A stretch of DNA of 64,000 bases from Liolophura sinensis (GCF_032854445.1 NC_088297.1:22021127-22085126), one strand, 5' to 3'; counted from the first letter of the stretch, positions 25,264 through 36,922 are shown. The notes: generated by a model not told the origin, from the sequence alone. Numbers and translations: made by a program.

Positions 25264-25269
25264 AATAAA
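25264..25269 (+). terminator. Poly(A) signal of the homeobox gene
   Basis: AATAAA lies 96 nt after the stop codon. A further AATAAA lies near 25490. Confidence 0.55.
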
Positions 25270-25769
25270 CGCACGTACAATCGTTAAACTAGCATGTTTA
25301 CTAAATGTTTATATTTGTGTTATACCTCATGTGACATTGGTATGTTTTGCGAAATATTTTATCTGTTTTTTACCTCGCATTTCATCTATGGACTGCATGT
25401 TTTATGTAAAGTGGTGTACATACGATGCACTAAGCCTTCCATTATATATATATTGTATATACTACATGTACATTTTAACAAAGCTAAGAAATAAAAACGG
25501 CGACAAAATTTCGCCAGTTTTTACACCAAATTTGTATTTTTTGCGTTTTCCTTGGTAACAGAAACTCGGAATAACAGTAAATACCATTGTAGATTATGTT
25601 TGGAATATTGTCTAGTGCGTATGCATGAGACGCATGCCTGAATTTCCTGAGCCCTGTGCTGTTTCCTTCACAGGCCCTGTAAACCTTTATATAACCTTTA
25701 TAAGAGCATGCACATGTAGGCAACACAATACCATTGGCTTACATAATATTTGACGAGAATACAAAAAAT

Positions 25770-25850
25770 GTATTTATTTATTTATTTGATTGGTGTTTTA
25801 CGTCGTACTCAAAAATATTTCACTTATACGACGGCGGCCAACAAGGAATG
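25770..25850 (-). mobile_element. SINE 3'-end fragment (main family)
   Basis: TTTGATTGGTGTTTTACGTCG, CTCAAAAATATTTCACTTATA and CGACGGCGGCCAAC match the reverse complement of the SINE tail. Confidence 0.8.
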
Positions 25851-26474
25851 TAAGTTTGGATATATAAACCGCTTGGATTTCTAGGACAGGGATTTTGTTG
25901 ATTCATCAACTCTCATTTTTCGTGTGGACTTGGTGATAATTAGTGGCCGATTTGCGCAGTTTGATCTTCGATCATGAGAATTTGTCTTCAATACATATAA
26001 ATATGTTTTTTTTTTTATATCTGTGCGTAACATATGAAAAAGTTTGTCAGTAAGTTACCAAATGCCAGGTCGGCGTTGAAAATGTCTTCAATTTATGGTG
26101 TAGGCAAATACAGACAGACTTACATATGACAGTCCTACGTATCATATGTTTTCATTCGCTTGGAGTAAACCACCGACCTGTGCCGAGTTACTGGCGATCT
26201 TTCCAACTGCATGAGCTGCACAGCAGCATGGTAAGCACATTGTGCTACATGAGGAAATTGCATGTATGATCGTAACATACATGCACGTGCAAGCCAAGGC
26301 ATAGTATGCACTCCAATGGTTTAGTAAACAACCAAGCTTACGTGCGGATGAATCTAGTATGACAGTATTTAGCACCACAAATAACCAGCTGCTAAAAATT
26401 TAGTTTCCTACATTGATAGGGGACTTAAATTATTCAGTAAGGCTTGGTCCTATTCAAAATGTGTATACATGTTT

Positions 26475-26540
26475 AGTACATATATATATAAATATATATA
26501 TGTATATATATATAAATATATATATATAAATATATATGTA
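26475..26540. repeat. AT microsatellite (ATATATAA/TATATGTA)
   Basis: Runs of ATATATATAAATATATATAT with periodic interruptions, self-complementary throughout. Confidence 0.85.
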
Positions 26541-26629
26541 GTAAAATGCTCTGTAATGGTCATGCTTCCATTGATTAGCAGCCATGTTAATCCATGTGTA
26601 ATACTTGTATCCTCCCTGGGGGGTCTGAG

Positions 26630-26672
26630 TATAAATGATTGAATGAATGAATGAATGAATGAATGAATGAGA
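26630..26672. repeat. (GAAT)n microsatellite
   Basis: About nine to ten copies of the tetranucleotide GAAT/AATG. Confidence 0.9.
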
Positions 26673-27076
26673 TTTTACTCAAGGATGACTTAATGAAACG
26701 CTGATTGTCTGACAGGGGAGGTAGGACTTCCTGGGTTAAATCTCAGGCCTCTGTCAGGCTTGAGTAAATGTACTATACCCCCGGCCGGTACCTAAAATTC
26801 AGCTCAGGCAAGGCATAGCCTGGATTTGCCTATATTTCACACCAGCCAATCCAAATCGATTCTGTTTTCCTTTAAATGAGTTTAGAGAACAGTCGTTTAT
26901 CCATTTTTCATTTGGTTTAACTTTTTAACCGCCTCGGTACCAGAGAGCCCACATAACGCCAGGAAGGTCAGACAGTCTGGTTTGCACGAGACTAATCCTG
27001 GCACAGTTCGTGCTTTAACACAGACACTGGCGAACCGAACTGAGCGGTCGGTGAATGACCATCTGTACCCAGCGGC

Positions 27077-30000
27077 ATGTCTGACGAAGAGATTGTGGTA
27101 CGACCGGCTGTCAAAACGGACTGTGCGGAGATTGCCAGGCTTATTAAGGTGAGTGATACTACATTCATGCAAATGCTGTCTTTGCTTATTATAAATATAT
27201 AACTTGTGGGGCAACATATAGGTCGGCGGGCTCTTTAATTATACAGTGTCAACACTGACATCGAGTTACCTCCCTTCGATGTAGCGTCGCCATTGCACCA
27301 CTCGACTCTAAGCCATGTAGGCCTACATGCACGTGTAACTTATATCTACACAGTAAACAATGAGTTGGGAATATGTCTATTATTTTTTTTTGACATATGT
27401 AAAGGTATTATGCGTGTGTGTGAACTTTTTCTGCACTTATCAAATTGACATCTTTTATTTGTCTTATTTGATTGGTGTTTTACGCAGTACTCCGAATATG
27501 TTTTTAACTTGCACGCGCAGGCCTATAAGCCTCTGTAGAAATACAAATGTATTTTACACAACCCTTTGTAGAAACCAAAAAAACAAGCTGTTTTGTGATT
27601 TATTCTCTAATCATATACATGTGCAAGCAGTAACCATAGAATAGAGAACATGTCCAATTATATATTCATTTTGTAAACATACATACTCTAGGCGTACGTG
27701 TGTGTTCTTTATTTGTACATATCATGTGGTCTTCTTTTGTATACCTGTACACAGGGGTCTAGGCGTATGCCATGTTACCATAGAAACGGTTGTGCCCATG
27801 TACTAAAAGCTCCACATATATTGAAGTAAGCGACAAGTTTCTTAAAGTGCAAATGATTTGTGCAGTTGGTTTGCACATGTGTACACTCAAAAAACTCATC
27901 TGTTCATTTCAGCAGAAGGTCTATTATCTGAGTGATGCTAGAATGTATTCTGTTATAACATAATACTGTGTCATATTCAACATAATATCCTGTTAGTCTA
28001 ATAGAATGGCTACGTTGAATTAATAGAACATGTGTGTTATATTTAACAGAATAATCTGCTTCAATAACAGAACACATTCTAGTATCACTCAGATGACAGA
28101 CTTTCTGTTAAATTTAACAGATTAAGTTATGAGTGTAGGTTTAGTCTACACCTCGTCAATCAATCCGTCAGAAATCTGTCACCCGGACTTTTTTCAAAAC
28201 TCTTCGTTGCATGGAATTGAAACAGCAAGGCTTTACCATGATGACTTACAAATCAGACCTAGCCTCGGACGCTTTCGTCAGTTTTCGACAAAAGTATAAG
28301 TCTGTTTTTTTTTTCTGTGCTGGAATTTTACCGTTTTGTGAACATTTTTATGGTTCATCGTATTGAATTAAAACTTGACACATGGTTTCACAATGATAAC
28401 TTACAAATCTGATAAATGATTTCTCAATGATAACTTACAAATCCATTTTGTAAGTTGCAAGCTTTCATGTCTCTATAAGAGAAATGAAAAGACTTTATGC
28501 TGTTGTGTTAGCACTTAATTATGTATATCTTAATTGTTCTTTTGACCCAGGAGCCTCGCACCAATGCGGTCGCTGTGAGTTCAAGTCCAGCTCATGCTGG
28601 CTTCCTCTTCGGCCGTACGTGTAAAGGTCTGGCAGCAACCTGCGGATGGTCGTGGGTTTCCTCTGGGCTCTACCCGGTTCTTACCCACCATAATGCTGGC
28701 CGCCGTCGTATAAGTTAAATATCCTTAAGTTCGGCGTAAAACACCAATCAAATAAATAATTAATTGTTCTTTATTCATTCTGTATATTGTCTGCATATTG
28801 TCTGTATATTGTTTGTATATTGTCTGTGTATTTTTTCTGTGATGAGGAGTATAATTCTAGACAACACATCCAAGATGGATGCGAGACTGGAACTCAAAGG
28901 CCAGATCGAGGCGAGTGAAACGTTGTGCGCGTGACCATCGCGTCTGTCAGAACTTTTCAGCCGTTTATTATGGTTGTAGAGAAGGGCAGTTAACCCTGTT
29001 TCGTTACATTCATGTGCGAATATATGTTATGGACTGAAAAATCACTATTACATTAGACGTCACATCTGTCTTTTTGTGTACATGTGTTTGTTTGGCGATT
29101 GACGTCGACTCGTTACCTAACAATTTTTCAGTCATTCTGCGACGTGGAGTCATGGATGTCTGTCTTGTAGGAGGGCGAATCCATGCGGCAAAAGTGACCC
29201 CTCACCCAATCGCATTATACTGACAACAGGCCTCTTACATTGTCCTAACCTCTCAGTACTGAGCGTATATGATATATGCGTACAAACTTGTCTGTTATTA
29301 GGAACTGGGAGAATATGAAAATCTGGGGGATCAAGTCAAGATGACGAAAGAAGGTGAAGTTATCAGTAACATATCACGAATTTCTAAGTTGTAAACGATT
29401 GAATTGAATCCAGATGAGCCATACTTCATGTACCTTACGGCGCATGTCCTGTTCTCTTCTCTCGCTTTACATCACTGCCACACTAACAAATTTCGTAGAG
29501 AATCGTAAATAAACTCCAAGGTTGCTTGGGTCGTGATTATGAGTTAGGTAGTGATAACCTAAACAGCAACAACTCTGTCTGAACGGCGTTTTTTTTATAG
29601 ACATGATACATCTACATTCAGTTTATCTGAAGTAGGCATCACACGATTCCAGCAGACATCTGAAGTCATTTAATTGATGAATTCTTACAGGCCCGTTCGA
29701 GGAGTCCAGTGGAGAGGCTTAAGTCTAAGGAAACCTATGCGCGTCGCACCATGTCCAGAGGTCAAACTTGTCTAGTTGTGGCAGTGATGTATAGCAAGCG
29801 TAGATAGCAGCCCATTCGCTGTAAGGACTATGTGTAATCTTATCTATTGCACTAAAACATCACATGCCGCTGACATACATTTAACGTGCATGCATTTTTC
29901 TCCGATTACCCATGCCTGTACTGTGGACCATTGTTGTAAAATCCCACAGACTTAGAAGTCGTTAGCACTGTCCGCCATTTTAAGTGACAGTTGTAAAAGA

Positions 30001-33000
30001 CAGGTTTTTCTTCTAAGAAAACAACAAACATTTGCATGCCCACTCTACCTGTAAAATCACTATTCGGACCAACCCTATGAACATCTTTCAGTTTTGCATA
30101 TCCAACCATAGAACTTACACCGTAAACGCTATCACGGGTACGCTATCACGCTATCACGTGTACTTGACACGGGATGAGATTCAGTCTGAAGTCAGCATGT
30201 TATGTTGTATTTGTTTCGTGTGTTAGTGCATGCATTGTAAACTTATAGTTGCAGTATTTGGTCTGTGGTATGCAGTAAAAATATACATCTGATTTTACCA
30301 GAGAGTCTGTTATCTGAGTGAGGCTAGAATGTGTTCTGTGTTTATAACATAATAGGTACTGTGTCACATAATATTCTGTTATTCTAGAATTTTTGTGTTG
30401 ATTTAATAAAGTATGTGTGTTATATTTAATAGAATAATCTATTGCTGTGGCATATTACATTCTAGCATCAGTCACGTGACAGACTTTCTGTTAAATTTTA
30501 ATAGATTCATTTTTTGAGTGTAGCAGTACACGAAACCCTTTTGTCTTGCTTTTCTAACATCTTTGTCTGTGACAGTTACTGTCTTAACCAATGCCAGAGG
30601 AGGAAATCAATGTATGACATTGTTTTAAAGATGTCAGAAAAAGATTGCTTTATACGTGATGATGTATATAACTGGGGTCCCATCCGCTAAGTGACTGATC
30701 TTAGGCCAAATCGATTGTAGCTGTCATGGCAACGTGTGTTTTTAATCTATGTCGCTTTGGTAGTTACATTTAACTTTAATGTCCCATGACCGCTTCGTGC
30801 AAGCGGTCCCAGGTCGACTGATCTTATGCCAAATCTATGGTAGCTGTCATGGCAACATGTGTTTTTAATCTATGTCGCTTTGGTAGTTACATTTAACTTT
30901 AATGTCCCATGACCGCTTCGCGCAAGCGATCCCAGGTCATACATTTAACATCACTGTTATGTTTTGTTGTTAACGAGTGAATCTGAACCTTTTTTATAGT
31001 GTTGGAAAAGGACGGATTTGGGGAGTATCAATACTTCCGTTGCTTAGTGGCTGATAAAAACAACTATTCGGAGTCAGAGAAAGGTTTGTGACATCTAGCA
31101 ACCTACCCAGGGGTTCTTTCTGTTATACCTACCCTGTGTAATATTACTGCTTTTTCTTTAATAAATTCTTCGTGATATTTTCATACTTGGCGTGTCCAAA
31201 CCCGGGTCTCTCTTGTTGGTTTGTGCCAGTGAAATATATGAGGAAATCTGTCTATTATATTTTGATATGCCTACATTCTTCTCTACCCAGGAACCTGGAG
31301 GTTATATATGATAAAAGCCCAATGCATTTGATTACGGCGAAAACAAAAATCAAAGAAACAGAAGCTGTCTTTTAAACGGACTTCTGTTTACCAGATGTGA
31401 CTGTTGTGAGCTCGCAGTTGCATTCGCGAAACACCATACGAAACGTTGAAGAGACCGGCTAATTATGACGAGTTTATAAATTCGTTATGTATTATTTTAA
31501 TTGATTGGTGTTTTAGGCCGTACTCTGGAATATTTCACTTGCGACTCCGTTAGGTATCCATCCACATAACGTTGTGCATCATTTGACATTGGTAACTATT
31601 ACAGCATCAGTTCATACATACACTACAGGTCTATATGTTGGATATGGTTTATCGCAATGGTCAAGGACATTTCACTTATGCGATGCCGGTCATTTTCAAA
31701 CAGACACAGACATATAGGGTCGTGTGCTCGAATCCATCGCCCATTTCCTCGGATGGGGTCTTATGTCAGGAGTATTGTCAGGCATATCTGGCGGAGTGCA
31801 GCGGTTTCCCCAGGGGTGAATTCGCCCCTTCCTCCCCAGCACCAATTACATGTTATTCATTATCACAGCAATACAGAGGTTAGACCGCAGTTCATGAGGG
31901 AACTGTATTCACCAATCAACAATTCAATCCAGCAAGTGGTACCAGAGGAACTTTCATATATATTGAACACTACTGGGAAATTCTGTCCATTGATTGTTTT
32001 GTGTGCTAAATAACTAACTGACTAAATACGTGTACATGTTTGCAGACTGTGCAAGGATCATTGGCTACGCCCTGTATTTCTTCATCTATTCGACGTTTGA
32101 GGGACGGTGTGTGTTTATGGAGGACCTTTACGTGTCACCGCAATATCGTGCTCGTGGTATCGGCACCAGACTGATGAAGGGTGTCGCTAAGGTCTGTATT
32201 TCAGAAAAGAAGCTTAGATTTTCCGTTAAATTTAGCATCTTCGTAATACAGAAATCTTTTAGTGTGCTGTCGTAAAAGTATTTATTTGTTTAATTATATC
32301 AGTGGTGCTTCACGCCATTCTCAAGAATATTTCACTCATACGACTGTGGCCAGCTTTATGGTGGCAGAAGTATAGGATAATAGTCATGTTTGTTAAGGAT
32401 TACATTTCTGTGCAGCATAAAGTATATCCATGAACTTCAGCGTGGTAGTTTAGTGAGGCAGCGCTATTACTGTTTCCCCATTGATATCAGCCCACGACAA
32501 AGGCACAGCACATTATGTGCTGCCTTTTCCCACGTAATGTCTCGGATCCAAGTTGGATGGACTATTAAACTCTTGCCATTTATGAGTACTACATATACAT
32601 GTACATTGCTAGTTTGCTAAGAAAGGAACGTCATTGCAAAGGCAGAAATGAACAATAGGTTCCCCATGCATGGGTGTAGAACACCAATGAATGAATGAAT
32701 CTGGCCTAACGCCACCTCGGCAATATTTCAGCCATACCGTGGCGAATAAAACACCGATGAAATATGTAAATAATAAAATAAAGACAGTATGAAAGAAATA
32801 AATAAATAAGGGCAATATAGGTACTGTTTAGGCATACTTTTTCTGGTTACAGGTTGGAGTAGACAAGGGTTGTTCACGACTCTGTTGGAATGTGCTAGAC
32901 TGGAATGCGCCGTCTATAGCGTTCTATAAACGCCTGGGTGCCGTGAACATGACGGAAACAGAGGGATGGCATACACTCCGGCTTAACAAACCGGAACTGG

Positions 33001-33020
33001 AAAAATTAGCAAACCGCTGA
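27077..33020 (+). CDS. SSAT2-like thialysine/diamine N-acetyltransferase, gene 1 (5 exons)
   Basis: Exons 27077-27148, 29302-29353, 31000-31083, 32046-32191 and 32853-33020 join with GT-AG introns and phases 0, 1, 1, 0, giving 173 residues; human SSAT proteins have 170-171. It is a GNAT-fold enzyme expected to transfer acetyl from acetyl-CoA to polyamines or thialysine in the cytosol. The N-terminal strand reads VVRPAVKTDCAEIARLIK. The acetyl-CoA loop is RARGIG (R-x-x-G-x-G). FMEDLYV holds the glutamate equivalent to human Glu92, AFYKRLGA the tyrosine equivalent to Tyr140, and ETEGW the tryptophan equivalent to Trp154. FIYST has Ser where SSAT1 has Asp82. This and the motif DKGCS/VLDWN resemble SSAT2 more than SSAT1, so thialysine is the likelier substrate. 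It is the first and most divergent member of a same-strand tandem cluster. Confidence 0.9.
27460..27503 (-). mobile_element. Short SINE tail fragment
   Basis: TTATTTGATTGGTGTTTTACG then AGTACTC matches the reverse complement of the SINE 3' end. It lies in intron 1 of gene 1. Confidence 0.6.
27887..28140. mobile_element. MITE-like inverted-repeat element (intron 1 of gene 1)
   Basis: The left end reads ACACTCAAAAAACTCATCTG and the right end CAGATTAAGTTATGAGTGT. Internally, TCTGAGTGATGCTAGAATGT is mirrored by ACATTCTAGTATCACTCAGA. The terminal inverted repeats are about 75-100 bp and there is no coding sequence. It is the clearest copy for defining the element. Confidence 0.75.
28543..28760 (+). 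mobile_element. 5'-truncated SINE with intact target-site duplication
   Basis: The 12-bp direct repeat TAATTGTTCTTT flanks the insertion at 28531-28542 and 28761-28772. The element begins at TGACCCAGGAGCC, so the first ~45 bp of the tRNA-like head are missing, and it ends in AATCAAATAAATAAT. It lies in intron 1 of acetyltransferase gene 1. Confidence 0.85.
30279..30532. mobile_element. MITE-like inverted-repeat element (intron 2 of gene 1)
   Basis: GTCTGTTATCTGAGTGAGGC and TAGAATGTGTTCTG on the left are mirrored by TACATTCTAGCATCAGTCAC and GACAGACTTTCTG on the right, ending TTTTTTGAGTGTAG. It is the same family as at 27887. Confidence 0.7.
30693..30943. repeat. 123-bp tandem duplication with hairpin
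   Basis: Two units start at GACTGATCTTA (30693 and 30816) and differ at only a few positions. Each ends with GACCGCTTCGYGCAAGCGRT, an inverted repeat that can form an 8-bp stem. It lies in intron 2 of gene 1. Confidence 0.85.
31496..31560 (-). mobile_element. SINE 3'-end fragment
   Basis: TTAATTGATTGGTGTTTTAGG then CGTACTCTGGAATATTTCAC matches the reverse complement of the main SINE tail. It lies in intron 3 of gene 1. Confidence 0.7.
32281..32365 (-). mobile_element. SINE 3'-end fragment
   Basis: ATTCTCAAGAATATTTCACTC then ATACGACTGTGGCCAGC matches the reverse-complement SINE core. It lies in intron 4 of gene 1. This intron is only 661 bp and lacks the 33-bp minisatellites found in genes 2 and 3. 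Confidence 0.7.
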
Positions 33021-33529
33021 CAGGAGAAGGAATTACCCTGGTGCCACCGCAGTTGTTACACAGATGTGTAAACGCGCAGACGTTTCGGAGCCTATGATTG
33101 TATTACAATGTCCATTATGCAGAGAGTTCGTTGGGTAACGCTACGTGAAAAGTTGGTTTTAACTGCTAATTTTGCAGTTAAAGATGTGTCTGATCATGTG
33201 AATTCAAAGCCTTTATTGAAGGATTAAAACGGCTTTCAGCTACAGTTTTCGTATAGTCCCTTCAGTCACACCGGAAATTAAGTAGCACGCAGTCATGACG
33301 TCAACGATGATCATTCGTTGGACAATGTGAAGCTGGATGAAGACCAGTTATCAACCATCCGTATATGTCCATATCTGTACGGGTCACTAGGATAAGTCCA
33401 TCGGTAACTTGGGAAAGGTCTGTGAAATACCACAGGAACTACGATGGGACATCGGAGAATTGAAAAATTCTGGAATGAATTGATACGTAAATATAAATTC
33501 CTGTTGCCTTGTGAACATCACCGGGCACA

Positions 33530-34060
33530 CCACTGGAAATGAACTCGGTCGTTTATTGAAATGAACCCGGTCGTTTATGGAAATGAATCCGGTCGTTTAT
33601 GGAAATGAATCATGTCCTATATGGAAATGAATCCGGTCGTTTATGGAAATGATTTATTTATTCATTTGATTGGTGTTTTACGCCGTACTCAAGAATATTT
33701 CACTTATACGACGGCGGCCAGCATTATGGTGGGAGGAAACCGGGCAGAGCCCGGGGGAAACCCACGACCATCCGCAGGTTGCTGGCAGACCTTCCCACGT
33801 ACGGCCGGAGAGGGAGCCAGCATGAGCTGGACTTGAACTCACAGCGACCGCATTGTTGGGAGACTCCTGGGTCATTACGCTGTGCTAGCGCGCTAACCGA
33901 CTGAGCCACGGAGGCCCCCGTTTATGGAAATGAATCCGGTCGTTTATGGAAATGAATCCGGTCGTTTATGGAAACGAATCGGGTCGTTTGTAGAAATGAA
34001 TCATGTCCTATATGGAAATGAATCTGGTAGTTTATGGAAATGAATCCATTTCGATGACAT
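33530..34060. repeat. 22-bp minisatellite, split by a SINE
   Basis: About a dozen units of CGGTCGTTTATGGAAATGAA + TC lie on both sides of the SINE at 33652-33918. Variant units read CATGTCCTATATGG. It lies about 500 bp downstream of gene 1. Confidence 0.88.
33652..33918 (-). mobile_element. Complete tRNA-derived SINE (main family), reverse orientation
   Basis: It reads from the tail (TTTGATTGGTGTTTTACGCC) to the head (GGTCATTACGCTGTGCTAGC, then GACTGAGCCACGGAGGCCCC). The head's reverse complement contains TGGCTCAGTCGG, a good tRNA A box. Both flanks are units of the 22-bp minisatellite, so the target-site duplication cannot be told from the repeat. Confidence 0.9.
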
Positions 34061-34690
34061 TGAGGATGTTGTAAGTTTTTTTTAAAATTTAAAGTGTGCC
34101 AGGAAATGTATAATAAGACTTAATGTGAAAATCACACATTTTCCTTTGCCTGAAGTAAACCACCGACCTTTGCCGAGTTATTGGCTAAGTAATTTGTGAC
34201 CCATGTAATAGTGGGCGAAGGCAAGTGGTCCCCTGGGAACATCCTACAATATTACATCGTCGACCCTTTATCACCACAGAGACCCCCAGAACAATGAATG
34301 TAGGAAAATGTAGAAAAATTGCTGTCTGAGGATAGGAGCTAACATACATCTAGTATGACGTGGCGCTCGGAAGCAAGTCGTGATACAGATTCGACACTGA
34401 TTGGTTGACAGTGGACTCTATCCGAGTAAGTAAACACGCCTGTGTTTTACTACTTGAGGGGAAAAAAACGAACACTAAGGAAACAAACGTAGAACAGTAA
34501 CGAAGTCAGTTACTTCTTTTCACATCCCAGTTCTTACTTCTTCGGTTTGTCGTTCATAGTCCAATACTGGCAGAATTGCCCGTCTCGGAATGACGCCATA
34601 ATACAAAGTCAACTTTAACACTCCTACGTCAAGCAACGTCACGCCATATACACAAGTCTGTGGAAGTCGGCAGCTAAAAACATATTATTG
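34061..34690. other. Intergenic, dispersed repeat fragments
   Basis: AGTAAACCACCGACCTTTGCC near 34152 matches a repeat near 26164. TCAACTTTAACACTCCTACG and AAGTCTGTGGAAGTCGGCAG near 34600-34675 anticipate sequences inside the next repeat, indicating an internal tandem duplication of part of it. Confidence 0.5.
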
Positions 34691-35620
34691 GGTATTACAC
34701 ACCCAGACGCCATGATGTCAAAAAAGAAACATTTTGTTTTACGACGTTCCAGTCCAAGCTTAGCCGAATGACGTCATAACATAAAGGCAGTCAACTTTAA
34801 CACTCCTACGTCAAGCAACAAGTTACGTCATGTACATCATCAAGCTATATACACAGGTCTGTGGAAGTCGGCAGATAAAAACATTGTTTAAACTTGATCA
34901 AATATGCAAAATCATGATATTGTCAAAATATAGACAGAATATTGCTCCGTGAAGGTTGAATATCATAAATATTTTTCTCCTGAAAGGTGGAAACGATAAC
35001 CCATTCGACACTTTGCGCCTTGTGAGTTATCATTTTTACCTCTTACTGGAAACATATTTATGCTATTTAACCTTCACTATGCTGATCAACAGCTAGTACT
35101 CTTATAGGCTTGAGGTGTACACCTCAGTTTGAGGTGTAGATGAGGTATATCATCAGCCAAAAATATGCATACACCTCAGACATACCTCCTGAACTTAGAA
35201 CACTTTTTGAATATGAGATAAAATGTACCTCAGAGCCACCTCAGCACTTAAAAAAAAGCACTAAAAAGATATACCTTAGGTACAGCTCAGAAACTTTGAA
35301 AGTTAAAAAAAAATAATGTACCTCAGGTACGCCTTAGAGACTTGAAAAGGTTTAAAATAAGAAATCAGATTTGGACATTTACTGCAAACAAAATGGTGAA
35401 TACAAAATTACAAGTGTTTGTGCATCTACAAAAAATGAATACAAGCCTTTGCTTCACCCTATGCTGATTTCCCATATTTTGGGCAAATATTGACCAATCA
35501 GAGAGCATGAATCTATTTTCCCCTCGATTATTCCAAGGTGACTGCCCTTAAAGATGTGCAGGTCTATGCTGTCGGAAAACAAGCCCAATTATGCACTGAC
35601 GGATGCTTCCTGGTGCAGAA
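34691..35620. repeat. 930-bp dispersed/duplicated repeat, copy 1
   Basis: It matches 48014-48946 almost base for base from GGTATTACACACCCAGACGC to GCACTGACGGATG. It includes the palindrome GAGGTGTACACCTC and many CCTCAG/CTGAGG words (near 35110-35340). No open frame of note is present. It may be a non-autonomous element or part of the local segmental duplications. Confidence 0.8.
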
Positions 35621-35734
35621 TCTGTTACATGTGTGGACAAATGAAAAGTTTTTAATTGTTTAGAAAAGCAGCGAAACCGAAAAAAGGCGAAAAACAACAC
35701 CCCCCCCCCCAAAAAAAAAAAACCAAAAGAAAAA

Positions 35735-36110
35735 AAACCCGGCGGTCCTGCCTAATCTCGACCCGCGGGTTTTATAACAGGACACGCAAGTCGAGAATGC
35801 GAGATCAGTGAAACCGCGCGATATTATTGCTAATCTCGCGCAGTTTGTCAAAAATCGAGCGAGAATAGCTTAAACAAATGCGCGGTTTTCGCTACTCTCA
35901 CATTCGCGAGTTTTCGGCTCGCGCGTCCCTTCATAAAACACACGGATCGACAACACGAGAGTCGAGATTACCAAAAACCGTGGAATTTTTCTGGTTTTTC
36001 GTGTACGGTATTTAACAAAAACTGCTTCAGATTTGCAATAATATCGCGCGGATTCTCTAATCTTGCATTCTGGAGTTCTCGACTTGCGCGTCCTGTCATA
36101 AAATCAGATA
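35735..36110. mobile_element. Foldback (inverted-repeat) element, GC-rich, copy 1
   Basis: The left arm carries TTTATAACAGGACACGCAAG, TCGAGAATGCGAGAT and AAACCGCGCGATATTATTGC. The right arm carries the complements GCAATAATATCGCGCGG, then GCATTCTGGAGTTCTCGACTTG and CGCGTCCTGTCATAAAA. Internal modules (GCGCGGTTTTCGCTACTCTC against GAGAGTCGAGATTACC) repeat the theme. No coding sequence. A second copy is at 50800-51240. Confidence 0.75.
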
Positions 36111-36230
36111 CTGATAGGGGCACTGATTGGATGATACTGCCATACAGATTTTTTGATTTGTTTATGGACTATGAATTTCTGCACTGTTAGTATGCACCTA
36201 GTTAAGGTATATCAGGATTTTTTCTGCTTT

Positions 36231-36391
36231 TGGATATTTATTTGATTGGTGTTTTACACCGTACTCAAGAATATTTCACTTATACGACGGCGGCCAGCAT
36301 TATGTTGGGTGGAAACCGGACATAGCCTGGGGGAAACCCACGACCATCCGCAGGTTGCTGACAGACCTTCCCACTTACGGCCGGAGAGGAA
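36231..36391 (-). mobile_element. SINE, truncated at the head (block 1 only)
   Basis: TTTGATTGGTGTTTTACACC to GAGAGGAAACCAGCATG in reverse orientation, ending abruptly where the shared flank TTTTGGATAGATCTGAAAAC resumes. Block 2 reads straight through this point (52390-52400), so the insertion followed the duplication, or was removed cleanly from block 2. Confidence 0.8.
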
Positions 36392-36850
36392 ACCAGCATG
36401 TTCTTTTGGATAGATCTGAAAACCGTTTAGCCAGTGTAACTTCCTACTCCCCTGGAGGTTATCAAGGTAACAAAATGCTATGGCTTCACTTCCAGCAACC
36501 AAAGCTCAAAAATGGTGGTCATGCTAGGTTGATTTTTTGACATGTTGTAGAGAAAAGTGCAGGCTACATGTGGTGGTATGGCATTGTACCACGCAGAAGT
36601 GAGAGCATATATATTTTTGAGGTTCAAGTTTACTACATAAATAGTAAGGAAAATCAATGGCCTTGCGCAACCTCAAACTCAGACTTAGAAGGCTTGCCTT
36701 CTATATCTGGCCTCTTGACCTAGTTTCACGCTGTAAACCAGGGGTGGTGCGCACATATAGCCGGCGCTGTGCGTTGTACCTGTGCTTTGATTACAGCCGG
36801 TTCTACACTGTACGAGTGGGAAAGTCCATACGGTATTTCACAACAGCTGG

Positions 36851-36922
36851 ATGCAGAAATGTCCGCCGAGGTCACACAAGTCGTCATCCGACCTGCCGAA
36901 AAGGCTGACTGCGCTGAAATAG
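36851..36922 (+). promoter_or_regulatory. Upstream ORF overlapping the start of acetyltransferase gene 2
   Basis: An ATG eight bases before the predicted start (GGATGCAGAAATG) opens a different frame of 23 codons that ends at TAG inside exon 1. In gene 3 the same position is GTG, so this upstream start is specific to gene 2. If transcribed, it would be expected to lower initiation at the main ATG. Confidence 0.4.

Larger units (their letters stand above)
25851..27076. other. Intergenic interval between the homeobox gene and the acetyltransferase cluster
   Basis: No exon was seen. A dispersed repeat around 26150-26200 (AGTAAACCACCGACCTGTGCC) recurs near 34152. AT-rich microsatellite and AATG repeats are listed separately. 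Confidence 0.5.
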
